A DNA stretch of 64,000 nt from Clostridium sardiniense (GCF_016907995.1 NZ_JAFBDA010000004.1:62001-126000); one strand, 5' to 3'; positions 26,498-37,500 are shown, numbered from the stretch's first letter. Made by a program: numbers and translations. The notes: generated by a model not told the origin, from the sequence alone.

Positions 26498-27676
26498 ATG
26501 GCTAGTAAATTCTACTTAGAAAAGTTAAGCAAAAAGGCAAAAGCCGAACAAGGCAGACCATGGATATATACAGATGAAATTAAAGAATATGACGGTGAAT
26601 ACCAAAATGGAGATATAGTTGAGGTTTATAATCACAAACATTTCTTTATAGGTAAAGGCTACATAAATGATGCAAGTAAGATTGCCATAAGAATAATGAC
26701 AAGAGATATAGATGAAGAAATAAATGAAGAATTCTTCAAAAAAAGATTTAAAGCTGCATGGGATTATAGAAAAACTGTAATTGATACATCATCTTGTAGA
26801 TTTATATTTGGAGAAGCTGATTTTCTGCCAGGACTTACAGTTGATAAATTTGAAGACTATTATGTAATACAAATTTCTACTTTAGGTATGGATAAATACA
26901 GAGATATAGTAACAAAAATATTAGTTGAAGAATATAATGCTAAAGGAGTTTATGAAAGAAGTGACCTTAAAACTAGAGAAATAGAAGGATTAGAGCAAAC
27001 TAAAGGATTTTTAACTGAACCTTTTGATACAAATATTCAGATTATCGAAAATGGTGTTAAATATATTGTTGATTTAGAAAATGGTCAAAAGACTGGTTTC
27101 TTCTTAGACCAAAAAGAAAATAGAGCTGCAATTCATAGAATTTGCAAAGGAAAAGATGTTCTAGATTGCTTTACTCATACTGGATCATTTGCATTAAACG
27201 CTGGAATCGCTGGTGCAAAGTCTGTTCTTGGTATTGATGTATCTCAACACGCAGTTGATTGTGCAACTAGAAATGCTAAGCTTAATGGACTCCAAGATAC
27301 AGTTAAATTTGAATGTCATAATGCTTTTGATGTACTATCTTCTTGGTCAAAAGAAGGAAGAAAATTTGATGTTGTAATATTAGATCCTCCAGCCTTCACA
27401 AAATCAAGAGATACAATAAGCGGTGCTAAAAGAGGCTATAAAGAAATTAATCTTAGAGGATTAAAAATGGTTAAACCGGGCGGTTATTTTGTTACATGCT
27501 CATGCTCTCACTACATGGCAGAAGATTTACTAAAATCTACAATTGCTGAAGCTGCGCATGATTCACATAGAACATTAAGACAAATAGAGTTTAGAACTCA
27601 ATCTTCAGATCACCCAATACTTTGGAATTCTGATGAATCATATTATCTAAAATTCTTTGTGTTCCAAGTAGTTTAA
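26498..27676 (+). CDS. RlmI-like class I SAM-dependent rRNA methyltransferase
   Basis: This 392-aa protein has an N-terminal PUA domain (RPWIYTDEIKEYDGEYQNGDIVEVYNHK) and a Rossmann methylase core with DCFTHTGSFALNAG (SAM loop) and VILDPPAFTKS (catalytic motif). Members such as RlmI methylate cytosine C5 in 23S rRNA. The final CSCSHYM contains the cysteine expected for the reaction. The start follows GAAGGGAGC. It is monocistronic. Confidence 0.9.
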   Translation: MASKFYLEKLSKKAKAEQGRPWIYTDEIKEYDGEYQNGDIVEVYNHKHFFIGKGYINDASKIAIRIMTRDIDEEINEEFFKKRFKAAWDYRKTVIDTSSCRFIFGEADFLPGLTVDKFEDYYVIQISTLGMDKYRDIVTKILVEEYNAKGVYERSDLKTREIEGLEQTKGFLTEPFDTNIQIIENGVKYIVDLENGQKTGFFLDQKENRAAIHRICKGKDVLDCFTHTGSFALNAGIAGAKSVLGIDVSQHAVDCATRNAKLNGLQDTVKFECHNAFDVLSSWSKEGRKFDVVILDPPAFTKSRDTISGAKRGYKEINLRGLKMVKPGGYFVTCSCSHYMAEDLLKSTIAEAAHDSHRTLRQIEFRTQSSDHPILWNSDESYYLKFFVFQVV

Positions 27677-27771
27677 TAAATTATATTCATCATTAATATT
27701 TACAATTTTTAATAATTACATATTTTTAATAGATAATTATAATAACAACGCTTTTGTTAACAGTATGTTAA

Positions 27772-27834
27772 TTGATTATAGGCTTTTATAGGGTTATAAT
27801 TAATTCATAAGATTTTTTCGGAAAATGATTATCC
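27772..27834 (+). promoter_or_regulatory. Rubrerythrin promoter with Fur/PerR-type operator
   Basis: TTGATT, 17 bp and TATAAT (27772-27800) predict a start near 27807. GGAAAATGATTATCC (27820-27834) is a 7-1-7 inverted repeat with one mismatched pair, centred about +21. This is the shape bound by Fur-family repressors such as PerR. Confidence 0.6.
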
Positions 27835-27872
27835 GTTAATATTAATTGTACATATTTAAGGAGGAGTTAGTT

Positions 27873-28463
27873 ATGAAAAGTTTAAAAGGAACAAAAACAG
27901 CTGAAAATTTAATGAAATCTTTCGCAGGGGAATGTCAAGCTAGAACAAGATATACTTATTTTGCTAGTGCAGCATTAAAAGAAGGTTATCACCAAATATC
28001 AAATATCTTCATGGAAACTGCTGAAAATGAAAAAGAACATGCTAAGAGATTCTATAAATTCTTAAAGGATGATTTCCAAGGAGAAGCAATTGAAATTAAT
28101 GCAGCATACCCAGTAGAATTACCTACTGATACAAAGACAAACTTAATATTTGCAGCTGAAGGTGAACATGATGAAAACTCAAATCTTTATCCTACATTTG
28201 CTAAAGTAGCTGAAGAAGAAGGATTCCCTGAAATTGCTGCTGCATTTAGAATGATTACTAAAGCAGAAATAGCACATGAAACTAGATACAGAAAATTAGC
28301 TGCAAACATAGAAAATGGAAAAGTATTTAAGAGAGACTCAGCTGAAACTTTATGGAAATGTGGAAACTGTGGATTCATATTTGAAGGTGCTGAAGCTCCA
28401 GTTAAGTGTCCAGCTTGCTTACACCCTCAATCATACTTTGAATTATTTGTAGAAAACTACTAA
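27873..28463 (+). CDS. rbr: Rubrerythrin
   Basis: The ATG at 27873 follows AAGGAGGAG, giving 196 aa. The first 140 residues form the ferritin-like diiron domain with the expected glutamates (FAGECQARTRYTYF, ETAENEKEHAKRFY, AEGEHDE, KAEIAHETRYR). The C terminus is a rubredoxin domain, CGNCGF...CPACLHP. It reduces hydrogen peroxide to water in the cytosol of anaerobes. A Fur/PerR-shaped operator lies in its leader. Confidence 0.96.
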   Translation: MKSLKGTKTAENLMKSFAGECQARTRYTYFASAALKEGYHQISNIFMETAENEKEHAKRFYKFLKDDFQGEAIEINAAYPVELPTDTKTNLIFAAEGEHDENSNLYPTFAKVAEEEGFPEIAAAFRMITKAEIAHETRYRKLAANIENGKVFKRDSAETLWKCGNCGFIFEGAEAPVKCPACLHPQSYFELFVENY

Positions 28464-28484
28464 AATATAAATATATTTAATTAA

Positions 28485-28516
28485 AGAAGCTACCCTAATT
28501 TAGGGTAGCTTTTTTA
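28485..28516. terminator. Bidirectional terminator
   Basis: AAGCTACCCTA and TAGGGTAGCTT with T/A tracts on each side. It serves rubrerythrin and the converging DUF1643-like gene. Confidence 0.88.
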
Positions 28517-29080
28517 ATTATAGAAAGGATTCAGTTCTTCTTTAAATTCCCATGCTAAACAGTTCTTTGGATATCCAAACTTAGTTAAATCTCCAACTCT
28601 TAAAAATTGTTTTTTAGAATTAGAATCTAAAAATCCATCTCTTATTAATTCTAATATATCTTTAACTCTGTCTCTGTAAACCTTTTTATTTCTAATACAA
28701 GGCTCTCCCCATGCAGCAATTATTATATCACTCTCACTTATACATTCTTTAATAATATCATTGTTTATATATAAGTTTTCTGTATAATTTTCATCCCTTA
28801 TATCAACTTCATATGCTGAAAATAAATTAGTTATAACTATCTTATTTACTCCATTTATAAAGCTTTTATAAGATTTTTCATTAAGGTATTTCAATATTTT
28901 CTTAAAAGTTTTACTACATCCTCTACTATCTATTCTTTTAGGATAATTAGAAATTATAAGTATGGTATCTCCCTCACTTGAAACATCAATACTTATTTTA
29001 TAACAATTGCCTTCAGGAGAGTCTTCTAACACTGTTATATTATTTTTTTTGATACACTTAGGATACTTACACCTACCCAT
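28514..29080 (-). CDS. DUF1643-like protein
   Basis: This 188-aa protein resembles DUF1643 proteins: ILIISNYPKRIDSRGCSKTFKKIL in the first half, NKIVITNLFSAYEVD, SDIIIAAWGEPC, and the C-terminal LRVGDLTKFGYPKNCLAW. The function of the family is unknown. Cysteines near the N terminus (CKYPKC) form a possible metal-binding pair that is not general in the family. The start follows GAGGGGAAAGG. It converges on rubrerythrin. Confidence 0.72.
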   Translation of the reverse strand: MGRCKYPKCIKKNNITVLEDSPEGNCYKISIDVSSEGDTILIISNYPKRIDSRGCSKTFKKILKYLNEKSYKSFINGVNKIVITNLFSAYEVDIRDENYTENLYINNDIIKECISESDIIIAAWGEPCIRNKKVYRDRVKDILELIRDGFLDSNSKKQFLRVGDLTKFGYPKNCLAWEFKEELNPFYN

Positions 29081-29123
29081 ACCTTTCCCCTCAAAAATTC
29101 TTACTACCCTTTATAGGGTTAAT

Positions 29124-29837
29124 TTATTCTATAATATGTCCATATTTATATTCTGGAACAATATCAGTAATATTTTTTTTCATGCAATATGAGATATCAT
29201 CCATAAGATTTAAATCTTTCATTACTCCATAATGTCTTGCATTCTTTATAAAACTCTCTATTCCGGTATTATTTTCATATATATAATTTGCAGTTTTAGC
29301 TATATCAGTAAGGTATAGTTTAGAGCTCACCTTAAGCATCTCATTAATCATATATCCTGCACATATAAAGTCATCCATTGAAAACTGTCCATTTGTTCCT
29401 GCATTTACTATAACAACATCATCTCCAATCTCTATTAATTTTTTAGCTACTGCCTTTCCATTAATCATAGCTCCAACCAATACTCTTTTAGCCTTAGAAC
29501 ATTCTGTTAGTGTTCTAGTACCATTTGTTGTTGTGATTATTACTGTTTTACCTTTAACTACGTCCTCTGTATATTCTAAAGGAGAGTTTGATAAATCAAA
29601 GCCTTCTATTTTAACTGCTCTTCTTTCCCCCCCAAGGACACATTGTCCACTTTTAAATTCTGTGCTTTTTTCTCTTGCTTCTTCAACAGTTAAGTAAGGT
29701 ATTACTTCTTTACATCCATTCATAAATGCAGTTGTTATAACACTTGTTGCTCTAAGCATATCAATAACAACTACAACCTTATCCCTTAATAAATTCTCTT
29801 CTATATGATCTGCTGAAATAATAATATCTATATTCAT
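29124..29837 (-). CDS. comB: 2-phosphosulfolactate phosphatase family protein (ComB)
   Basis: I start at the ATG at 29837 (237 aa) because GTGGAGG lies just upstream. The protein matches ComB: VVVIDMLRATSVITTAF near the N terminus and ITTTNGTRTL, both conserved, then VIVNAGTNGQFSMDDFICAGY. In methanogens ComB makes sulfolactate for coenzyme M. Clostridia do not make coenzyme M, so the physiological substrate here is probably another phosphate ester. Confidence 0.88.
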   Translation of the reverse strand: MNIDIIISADHIEENLLRDKVVVVIDMLRATSVITTAFMNGCKEVIPYLTVEEAREKSTEFKSGQCVLGGERRAVKIEGFDLSNSPLEYTEDVVKGKTVIITTTNGTRTLTECSKAKRVLVGAMINGKAVAKKLIEIGDDVVIVNAGTNGQFSMDDFICAGYMINEMLKVSSKLYLTDIAKTANYIYENNTGIESFIKNARHYGVMKDLNLMDDISYCMKKNITDIVPEYKYGHIIE

Positions 29838-29861
29838 AAAACGCCTCCACTTTAAATCTAT

Positions 29862-29897
29862 ATAACACAAAAAACCCCTAAGGGCTTTTTATGTTAT
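29862..29897 (-). terminator. Terminator of the radical SAM gene
   Basis: Outer arms ATAACA/TGTTAT and AAAAA/TTTTT frame an inner CCC/GGG stem, a compact terminator between the radical SAM gene and comB. Confidence 0.65.
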
Positions 29898-29911
29898 AAA
29901 AATATATTTAA

Positions 29912-30865
29912 TTATTTATCATTAATTTCCCTAAATTCTTTTCCTTGATATATCTCATTGTCTATTAAAGCTTTATCTATAGCATTTAATATCTCCCACT
30001 TCTTAAGGCTCCATATAGGTCCTATTAAAAGATCCCTTGGTGCATCTCCAGTTAATCTATGAACTATCATATCTTCTGGAATCATAGCTATAGACTTACA
30101 TATTAAGTCTATATAATCATCATGTGATACAAATTCAAGCTCTCCTCTTTCATATAACTTAACCATAGGAGTATTCTTCATTAAATGTAGAAGATGAAAT
30201 TTAATTCCTTTTGATCCTGAATGTGCTATATAGTCTACACTCTTTAGCATATCTTCTTTTGTTTCACCAGGAAGTCCAAATATACAATGAGTTACAAAAT
30301 CGATATTTCTTTCCTTTAATCTTTTTATAGCATCTTCATATACTTCTAATTTATATCCTCTATTTATTTTTCTTGCTGTTTCATCAGATACAGTTTGAAG
30401 CCCAAGTTCTACCCAAACATATATATCTTTGTTTATCTCTTCTAATAAATCTAATACATCATCACCCAAACAGTCTGGTCTAGTCGCAATAGCAAGTGCA
30501 ACTACACCTTCTTGGCTTATAGCTTCTTCATACTTTCTTCTAAGCTCTTCAACTGGTGCATATGTATTTGTAAAAGCTTGAAAATAGGCAATATACTTAC
30601 CTTCTTTCCACTTTTTATTCATCATCTCTTTTATATCACAAAATTGCTTACCTATTGATAAAACTCTATTTCCAGCATAATCTCCTGACCCACTTTCACT
30701 ACAGAAAAGGCAGCCACCTATGCTTATAGTCCCATCTCTATTTGGACAAGAAAATCCTCCATCTAACGATATTTTAAATACTTTTTCGTCAAATTTATTT
30801 CTTAGGAAATAGTTTAAGCTGTGATATCTTTTTCCATTCCATTCTTTCACTATGATTTCCTCCAT
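29912..30865 (-). CDS. Radical SAM protein, TIGR01212 (YhcC) family
   Basis: This 317-aa protein carries CPNRDGTISIGGCLFC near residue 41, the extended cluster motif of the TIGR01212 family. VWVELGLQTVSDETARKINRGY and THCIFGLPGETKEDM, typical of radical SAM barrels, follow. It should bind one [4Fe-4S] cluster and SAM. The substrate is not established for this family. The start follows GGAGG within the coding frame upstream of MEEIIV. It ends with a terminator. Confidence 0.9.
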   Translation of the reverse strand: MEEIIVKEWNGKRYHSLNYFLRNKFDEKVFKISLDGGFSCPNRDGTISIGGCLFCSESGSGDYAGNRVLSIGKQFCDIKEMMNKKWKEGKYIAYFQAFTNTYAPVEELRRKYEEAISQEGVVALAIATRPDCLGDDVLDLLEEINKDIYVWVELGLQTVSDETARKINRGYKLEVYEDAIKRLKERNIDFVTHCIFGLPGETKEDMLKSVDYIAHSGSKGIKFHLLHLMKNTPMVKLYERGELEFVSHDDYIDLICKSIAMIPEDMIVHRLTGDAPRDLLIGPIWSLKKWEILNAIDKALIDNEIYQGKEFREINDK

Positions 30866-30915
30866 TGTTATTTCTCTTTTATACTATAATATCATAAGTG
30901 AAATTTTATTTCCTA

Positions 30916-32040
30916 TTACATTTTTTCAATAGTTTCTTTTACTAAATCTATTTCATAATTTCCAAGGATTTCTTGAGATGCATTGCCTTTATCTCCTGCT
31001 GTAACATTAATTATAATATTATTTTTTGTCGCCTTTACATATTCAATATTATATTTATCTATTGGAAATATTTTATCAAATTCTATTGGTAACAAATCTC
31101 CTTCAGGATTTTTGTATATCTTTAGTCCCAATGACGTTCCATTCACTTTTGTGTATTGAACTATTAAGAAACCTTCTTCTTCATTAAACATCATTCTTTT
31201 AACTTGACTATCTTCTAAAACATCATATGCAGATATTTTTTGTGCAATAGGTTTTTCTAATGCTTTTTTTAATGTATTTTCATTTAATCCTCCACCAGTA
31301 CTACTTCCTCCACCAGCATTTCCGTCTTGTGCCACTCTTTCATCTAATACTCTTGCACTACTTTCAATACTAGCCTCTTCAATAATAGCAACTCCAATAA
31401 AGCTATTTTTTCCATCTGTTGTACTTATTCCTATATTGCTACCCCTATAACTTATACCTATTACAGAATATCTATCTTTTGGCACTGTAACTTTTTTTAT
31501 AACCGGTATTTGCCCCTTTGGATAAATTTCTAAAGGCAAATCTTTTAATCTAAGTATTAATTGACTACTTCCTATTCCCTTTGTTAGTACCCTAAGCTCA
31601 TCCTTATCATGGTATACCTCTTTAACATTATCACTTTTAACATCTGCAACTCTATACTCCTCTCCAGACTTAACTATCTTTAAAGTTACCATATCTAAAT
31701 CTGCATCTGATAAATGTCCATTTGTTCTAGAACAAAAAAATACAATATATGAACTCATCCCAGTCTCAGTTACATTTCCAGGCTGAAAAGCCACAATAGG
31801 CATATTAGATAACTCTTTTATCTTATTACTAGCTGCAAGTTCTGGAGTTGATATAGCATTGGCTCCTGATATATCACTTGCCTTAAGCCTCTCCATATAC
31901 TGAATCCCTTTTTCTTTTGCAATTTGAGTATTGAATCTTTGCTGTACTTCAACCTTTTCCTCTTTTGCCTTACATCCAACTATACATAAAATAAATATTA
32001 TAAATAAAATAAATAATCTCCTCTTTTTCAAAAAACTCAC
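30916..32040 (-). CDS. Lipoprotein of unknown function
   Basis: This 374-aa protein starts with a lipoprotein signal (MSFLKKRRLF, a hydrophobic run, then CIVGC with lipidated Cys near residue 23). The mature part has NTF2-like helices early (QIAKEKGIQYMERLKASDISGANAIST) and beta-rich segments later. A flexible AGGGSSTGGG linker near residue 240 divides it into two parts. It should sit on the outer face of the membrane. No enzyme motif is visible and I do not recognise the family. Confidence 0.65.
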   Translation of the reverse strand: MSFLKKRRLFILFIIFILCIVGCKAKEEKVEVQQRFNTQIAKEKGIQYMERLKASDISGANAISTPELAASNKIKELSNMPIVAFQPGNVTETGMSSYIVFFCSRTNGHLSDADLDMVTLKIVKSGEEYRVADVKSDNVKEVYHDKDELRVLTKGIGSSQLILRLKDLPLEIYPKGQIPVIKKVTVPKDRYSVIGISYRGSNIGISTTDGKNSFIGVAIIEEASIESSARVLDERVAQDGNAGGGSSTGGGLNENTLKKALEKPIAQKISAYDVLEDSQVKRMMFNEEEGFLIVQYTKVNGTSLGLKIYKNPEGDLLPIEFDKIFPIDKYNIEYVKATKNNIIINVTAGDKGNASQEILGNYEIDLVKETIEKM

Positions 32041-32169
32041 TCCTCTTTAGTTCTACTTAATCTCCTATTAGTTTTCCTTAGAAAATTTACCTTATTCACT
32101 TATAAATAGAATAAATCTTAAGTATACTTTGTATATTTGATATTAAGAGTATTTATAAGGAGGTATATC

Positions 32170-33234
32170 TTGAAAAAAGAATGGATTAAAGTATTTCAAG
32201 TTGCAGTTGTTTTTATAGGAACAGTTGTTGGTGCTGGTCTTGCTTCCGGAAAAGAAATAACACAATTTTTCACATCTTTTGGTATAGCAAGCTTTATATC
32301 TATAATTATTTGTGGATTATTTTATATTGCAATGGGGACTATAATTTCAAAAATAAGTATCAAATATAAACTAGAATCCTATGGAGATGTTATTCATAAA
32401 ATTAGTCCAAACTTTTTTGGGAAAATTACAGGAGGTATAACAACAATTTATTTAATATCAAGTGCATCTATAATTCTTGCAGGTAGCGGAGCACTTATTA
32501 ATCAATTTTTTGGAATTCCTAAAATAGTTGGTACTTTAATTATGATTGCAGTTTCTATATTCTTCTTACTTAGAGGTACAAATGGATTAATAGAGGTCAA
32601 CTCTTTCATAGTCCCAACCTTGATATTTACGATATCAACTATTACAATACTTTATTTTATACTTTGTCGTGATGCTATAACATTTGAAAACATATTAAGC
32701 TTTACACCTAAAAAAGAAAGTGGACTTGCTGTATCAACAATTCTTTATGCAGGCTATAATATATTGTGTTGTTGTGGTGTTTTAGTACCATTAAGTACAA
32801 GTATAAAGAAGACTAAGACTATGTCTTTAGGTGTTGTATTTGGTGCATTAGGTCTTACATTACTTTGCCTAATGATAAATTTATTACTTATAATAAATCA
32901 ACCCTACATTTACACTCTTGAAATACCGTTATTATTTGTAGCAAAACGATTTAGTACAATATTGCAAGCACTTCTTCTTATGGTTATACTTTTAGAAATG
33001 TTCTCAACAGAGGTTTCTGATGTATATTCTATAAGTAAAACATTAGAAAAAACCTTTAAGATAGGATTTAAAAAAGGGATACTATTAGTATTATTAATAG
33101 CATTCCCAATATCACAAATAGGCTTTGGTAATCTTATATCGACTTTATACCCATTATTTGGAATGTTAAGCTTAATTTTTATTTCTCAATGCTTAATATT
33201 CTATTTTAAAAATAGAAAAACATTAGATTCTTAA
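32170..33234 (+). CDS. YkvI-family membrane transporter
   Basis: I start at the TTG at 32170, 8 nt behind AAGGAGG (354 aa); an upstream in-frame start at 32137 has no ribosome site. The protein has about ten membrane helices. The first, VFIGTVVGAGLASGKEITQFFTSFG, is the hallmark of YkvI proteins, distant members of the LeuT-fold amino acid transporters. It probably moves an amino acid or related compound with Na+ or H+. The substrate is unknown. Confidence 0.85.
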   Translation: MKKEWIKVFQVAVVFIGTVVGAGLASGKEITQFFTSFGIASFISIIICGLFYIAMGTIISKISIKYKLESYGDVIHKISPNFFGKITGGITTIYLISSASIILAGSGALINQFFGIPKIVGTLIMIAVSIFFLLRGTNGLIEVNSFIVPTLIFTISTITILYFILCRDAITFENILSFTPKKESGLAVSTILYAGYNILCCCGVLVPLSTSIKKTKTMSLGVVFGALGLTLLCLMINLLLIINQPYIYTLEIPLLFVAKRFSTILQALLLMVILLEMFSTEVSDVYSISKTLEKTFKIGFKKGILLVLLIAFPISQIGFGNLISTLYPLFGMLSLIFISQCLIFYFKNRKTLDS

Positions 33235-33246
33235 TATTTTTCAAAT

Positions 33247-33284
33247 AAATGACCATTTCTATATTAAATAAGAAATGGTCATTT
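33247..33284. terminator. Bidirectional terminator
   Basis: AAATGACCATTTCT and AGAAATGGTCATTT form a 14-bp stem between the YkvI gene and the SleC-like gene. Confidence 0.88.
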
Positions 33285-33287
33285 ACC

Positions 33288-34523
33288 TTATTGATTAAGT
33301 TCTGCTATTTTAGTAACTCCAACATATATTTCTGAAATTTTATACCATGTTTTATAATCTACTACTCCTGTTTTTGGTAATCCAAATATACCTTGGAATA
33401 CCCTTACTTGCTCTGCCGTACTTTCTCCGTATATACCATCCTCAGCTACTTTAGGTATTAATGGATAATTTCTAGATATTCTATTTAGAAACTCTTGTGT
33501 TACCCTTACTGGTTCCCCTCTTGATCCAACTGTTAAGTCATATCCTGGATAAGATTGAGGACTTCCTTTAACAATTTCCGCTGTAGTAAGCTCAATATTA
33601 CTTCCATAATAGCGAGTTAATATATCATATGGAGCTACCCCTTGATCTCCAAGCGCCTTACTCCCCCATTGACTAAGCCATTCTGGACAAATAACATTCT
33701 TTCCATCACAATATTGAGTTAAAAGCGGTTGCTTTCTTCCTATTCTTCTTACGTATGTTGAAAAAATTTCATCTACTATATCGCCTATATTTTCATATAC
33801 ATTACGTCCAAAATTAAATGCATGATCATAAGCTGTTGAATTAGTAATATCAAAATTCTTACCTTTTGATCTATACCATTCTGTGTAAATTCTATTTAGT
33901 GTAAATGATATAATACAAAATACATTAGCCCTTATTGTATTACTTGACCATGTTGAATATATTTCACTTGAAGCAACATTTTTAATATAGTCCTTATAAA
34001 GAACTCTATGATTTCTGCCCGGTGCATTAGGTCCACCCTCATGAACTATGATATATTCGGGTACAACAGGCTTTGGTAATACTACCCCACTAGTTGGTGG
34101 TGGTAGTGGCTTATCTACCTCTTCAGGAATCTTTCTCGGGAAATTACCATTAAGTCTATTCGGTGGTATATTTATAATTTCTGCTCTGCTTGCTCTAGCT
34201 GTAGGTATCTCTGATAAATTACATTTTTGATAAGCTGTTTCTCTAGGGAATATCTGACATCCATTGACTATGAACGGTTGAAATCCTTCTCTTTCAATTG
34301 TTATATTGCACAAACCATATGGCAGGCCCCCATTAGGTTGCTGTGAATTCTCAAATGGAGGTGCATCTAATTCTATAGTTTGTGTAAGACCAGATGAATC
34401 CGTAACTAATTCTACCTGAGTTGATGTACCGAAATTTGGAGTTACAGTTGCTTTGCATCCTTCTACGGGGATATAATCATCCCCACTAAAACACTGAATT
34501 TTTAAACTTCCTTTATCAGCCAT
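33288..34523 (-). CDS. sleC: SleC-like spore cortex-lytic protein
   Basis: This 411-aa protein has three parts. Residues 1-110 form a beta-sandwich pro-region (SLKIQCFSGDDYIPVEGCKATVTP). Residues about 160-320 form a SpoIID-like domain (HRVLYKDYIKNVASSEIYSTW, then CDGKNVICPEWLSQWGSKALG). The C-terminal 75 residues form a peptidoglycan-binding domain (DGIYGESTAEQVRVFQGIFGL). SleC is made as an inactive precursor and is cut by Csp proteases at germination to degrade cortex peptidoglycan. No signal peptide is visible. It lies 33 bp downstream of the Csp-like protease gene. Confidence 0.88.
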   Translation of the reverse strand: MADKGSLKIQCFSGDDYIPVEGCKATVTPNFGTSTQVELVTDSSGLTQTIELDAPPFENSQQPNGGLPYGLCNITIEREGFQPFIVNGCQIFPRETAYQKCNLSEIPTARASRAEIINIPPNRLNGNFPRKIPEEVDKPLPPPTSGVVLPKPVVPEYIIVHEGGPNAPGRNHRVLYKDYIKNVASSEIYSTWSSNTIRANVFCIISFTLNRIYTEWYRSKGKNFDITNSTAYDHAFNFGRNVYENIGDIVDEIFSTYVRRIGRKQPLLTQYCDGKNVICPEWLSQWGSKALGDQGVAPYDILTRYYGSNIELTTAEIVKGSPQSYPGYDLTVGSRGEPVRVTQEFLNRISRNYPLIPKVAEDGIYGESTAEQVRVFQGIFGLPKTGVVDYKTWYKISEIYVGVTKIAELNQ

Positions 34524-34556
34524 AAAATGCTCCTTACTATTTCTTTTATAAATAAT

Positions 34557-37500
34557 TTATGCCTTTTCATCTTCATTGGTGAAATCATTTGGTTTCCTTA
34601 TAAATAAATTTCCTACATAAAATTCATCATATATATCGCTTCTATAACTCCTACTTCTAATATTATTAAATACACCCTGCATATCAATAGTTCCATAGCC
34701 CCATTCACGATTTGGATATACATCTCCTTCTCTCTTTCCAGCTCCCCTTGTTAAGTATGTCTTCATCTTTACAGAGTACATAGTTGGATCATTTCTATCT
34801 ACTATTCCCCATTGAAGCAATTGTGCACAACATCCAGCAACAACCCCTCCTGCGATAGATGACCCAGATGCAACCTTAGTACCTCCGCCTGGTGATAGTA
34901 CTACTGCATTTATTCCTCCTGCTGCTATATCTGGCTTTATTCTTCCATCCCTAGTATATCCTCTCCCCGATTTTCCCACTGTAGCATTATTATTTTGATT
35001 ATAATATGCAACAGATATAGCCCTACGTGCTGTTGATGGAAGTGTTAGTGTAGTATATTGATTTGAGTTTAAAAATCTTGTACCTTCTTGAAGTAAATCC
35101 TTTTGAGGTATCCAAGAATAACATCTTCCATCAACTATATAATCTCCTGTCAATTTAAATTGCCATATTCCTTCTCTTAAGTTTTCTGCTTTTATTATTA
35201 TTAACTCATCCCCTGTTTGCTCTTCTGGAATTGAATACTGTATAAACATCCTTGTCCCCTCAAAAACAAACTTTATTTCCTCAGTCTGATTCAACTTTGC
35301 TGGTATCTTTTCTATAATTTCTCCAGAAGGTGATACTATCGATAAAGATACTTTATCAGGACTATTTATCCATATCTCAAAATATAATTCTGTTTGATTA
35401 GGAGCTACCCTAAGCTCCATTGTAGCTGTATCTCCTGTTGCTGTTATAGTGGATACAGTATGTGTATCTGCATCTCCTTGATTCCCTGTTGTTGTAACTA
35501 CAACAAGTCCTCTTCGCTTAGATATATCATCTATATACCTCTCTACAATAGAAGTTCCATCATGAGATCCTATATTAGTTCCAACTGGAATATATATTAC
35601 AACAGGCATATTTCTACTTCTAGCTTCATTTAATATATATCTTATTGCTAATATCATATCCGTATTTTCATATCTTCCAACCCCTGGTGTAGTTACCCCA
35701 AAATTCCTTAAATATGCTTGTGATGCTTCCTTCAATTTTACTATTACAAAACTACAGTCTGGTGCTGCACCTACAAGTTCAGGATTCTTTCCTCTTGCCC
35801 CAGCAAGTCCTGCTACCATAGTTCCATGTCCTATTTCATCCCTACTTTTAACAATAGAGTACGGATCTCCTCCACCTAGTCCCACACTTATTGCATTATT
35901 AATCTGTTCTTCTGAATATACTATTCCATATTGAGCAAAGCTTTCTGTAACTCCATCTATAATACTTTGATCCCATAATGATAATATTCTCGTTTTATTA
36001 TCTTCTCTAGTAAATTCTGTATTCATATAATCAATCCCAGTATCGAGTATGCCCACTAATATACCTCTCCCATTTAATCCGAGATAAGGATTTCTGTGAA
36101 AAATTGGTGCATTTGATGCATATACTGGAGATATATCATTAAGTGTGTAAACCGGTGATTGTTCTACAAATACAATCTCTGGTACTTCAGACGTTATTTT
36201 GTCTATCTCATTATCAGGTGCCGTTATTACTGCAAAATTTTCGTCTAATATTATTACTTTCGCATTTGGATATGCATCTATTGCTTTCTGAATATCGCCT
36301 GCATATTCAATTATTTTCCGCCTTATCTCTTGCCTATTTAGATCTTCAAGACCTCTTTCAACTCTAGGTAAACCTACTTCATTCCTCAATATCTCAAGTG
36401 CATTATATGCGCATACGGTTCCATATCCCCATAAAGGATTAGGATAGGTTACACTTGGTCTATCTCTTTTCGCTCCTCTAACTAGATAATTCTTTAACCG
36501 TTCCCCATATAGGAATTTATCATTATCTTTTACTATTCCCCATTGCATAAATAATGCAGCTATACCCGTGACATGAGGTGCTGCCATAGAAGTCCCTGTT
36601 TTAGCATCAAAATTATTATAAGGAACAGATGAGATTATCCCTTCCCCAGGGGCTATAAGTTCTGGTTTTGTATATGCTGGATCTCCAATTGCTCCTCTTC
36701 CACTAAAACTCGATATAGTATTAGTTATATAATTATAACTTCCAACTGATATGACATTACTAACTGTTGCTGGTATTCCTAATGTATTAAAAAGTGTTGG
36801 TCTTAAAAACTTTGTATTTTTATTAAGACCTTCTGATACAGGCATCCATATATCATAATTTCCTCTATACTCATTCAAAACATTTAAACTTATTTTCCAC
36901 TCACCTGCAATAAGATATTCTCCCCCTGAAATGAATGCTATAACTACTTCTCCAAGTAAATCAAAAGGTTTAGGACCAGACATATAAAATACAATTCTAT
37001 CTCCATCTAAATTAATTTCATTTAATCCTTGACCTATTTTCATTGCTCCACTTACTCTACCTGTTGGGTTTGTTATTTGAACATTTATCGCTGATAAAAT
37101 ATCATGGTATAAAGCTAATTCTACAGATGGCTCATCATCTGCAATATTTATTGATATTGTTTGCTCACCTCTAAGTTCTCCTCCAACATGATGTGAGGCA
37201 TCACCCTCATTACCTGCTGCTATAATTATAGTTATTCTTTCCAAATCACAGACTGTACTTATATATTTTTCTAATAATGATTGACCATTATGTGCACCAT
37301 CATTAGTGCTTAAACTTATATTTACAGCTAAAGGCATTTTAAGTTCCTTGCTTCTATCAACCAAAAACTTAAGTCCTCTTAATATTTGAGTACTAAGAGC
37401 GAACCTTCCTCGATTTGCTTTTACCATCATTATAGAACTCTTAGGTGCCACCCCATAATTAGCTACTGGAATTCGCCCCCCAGCACACGCTATTCCCGCA

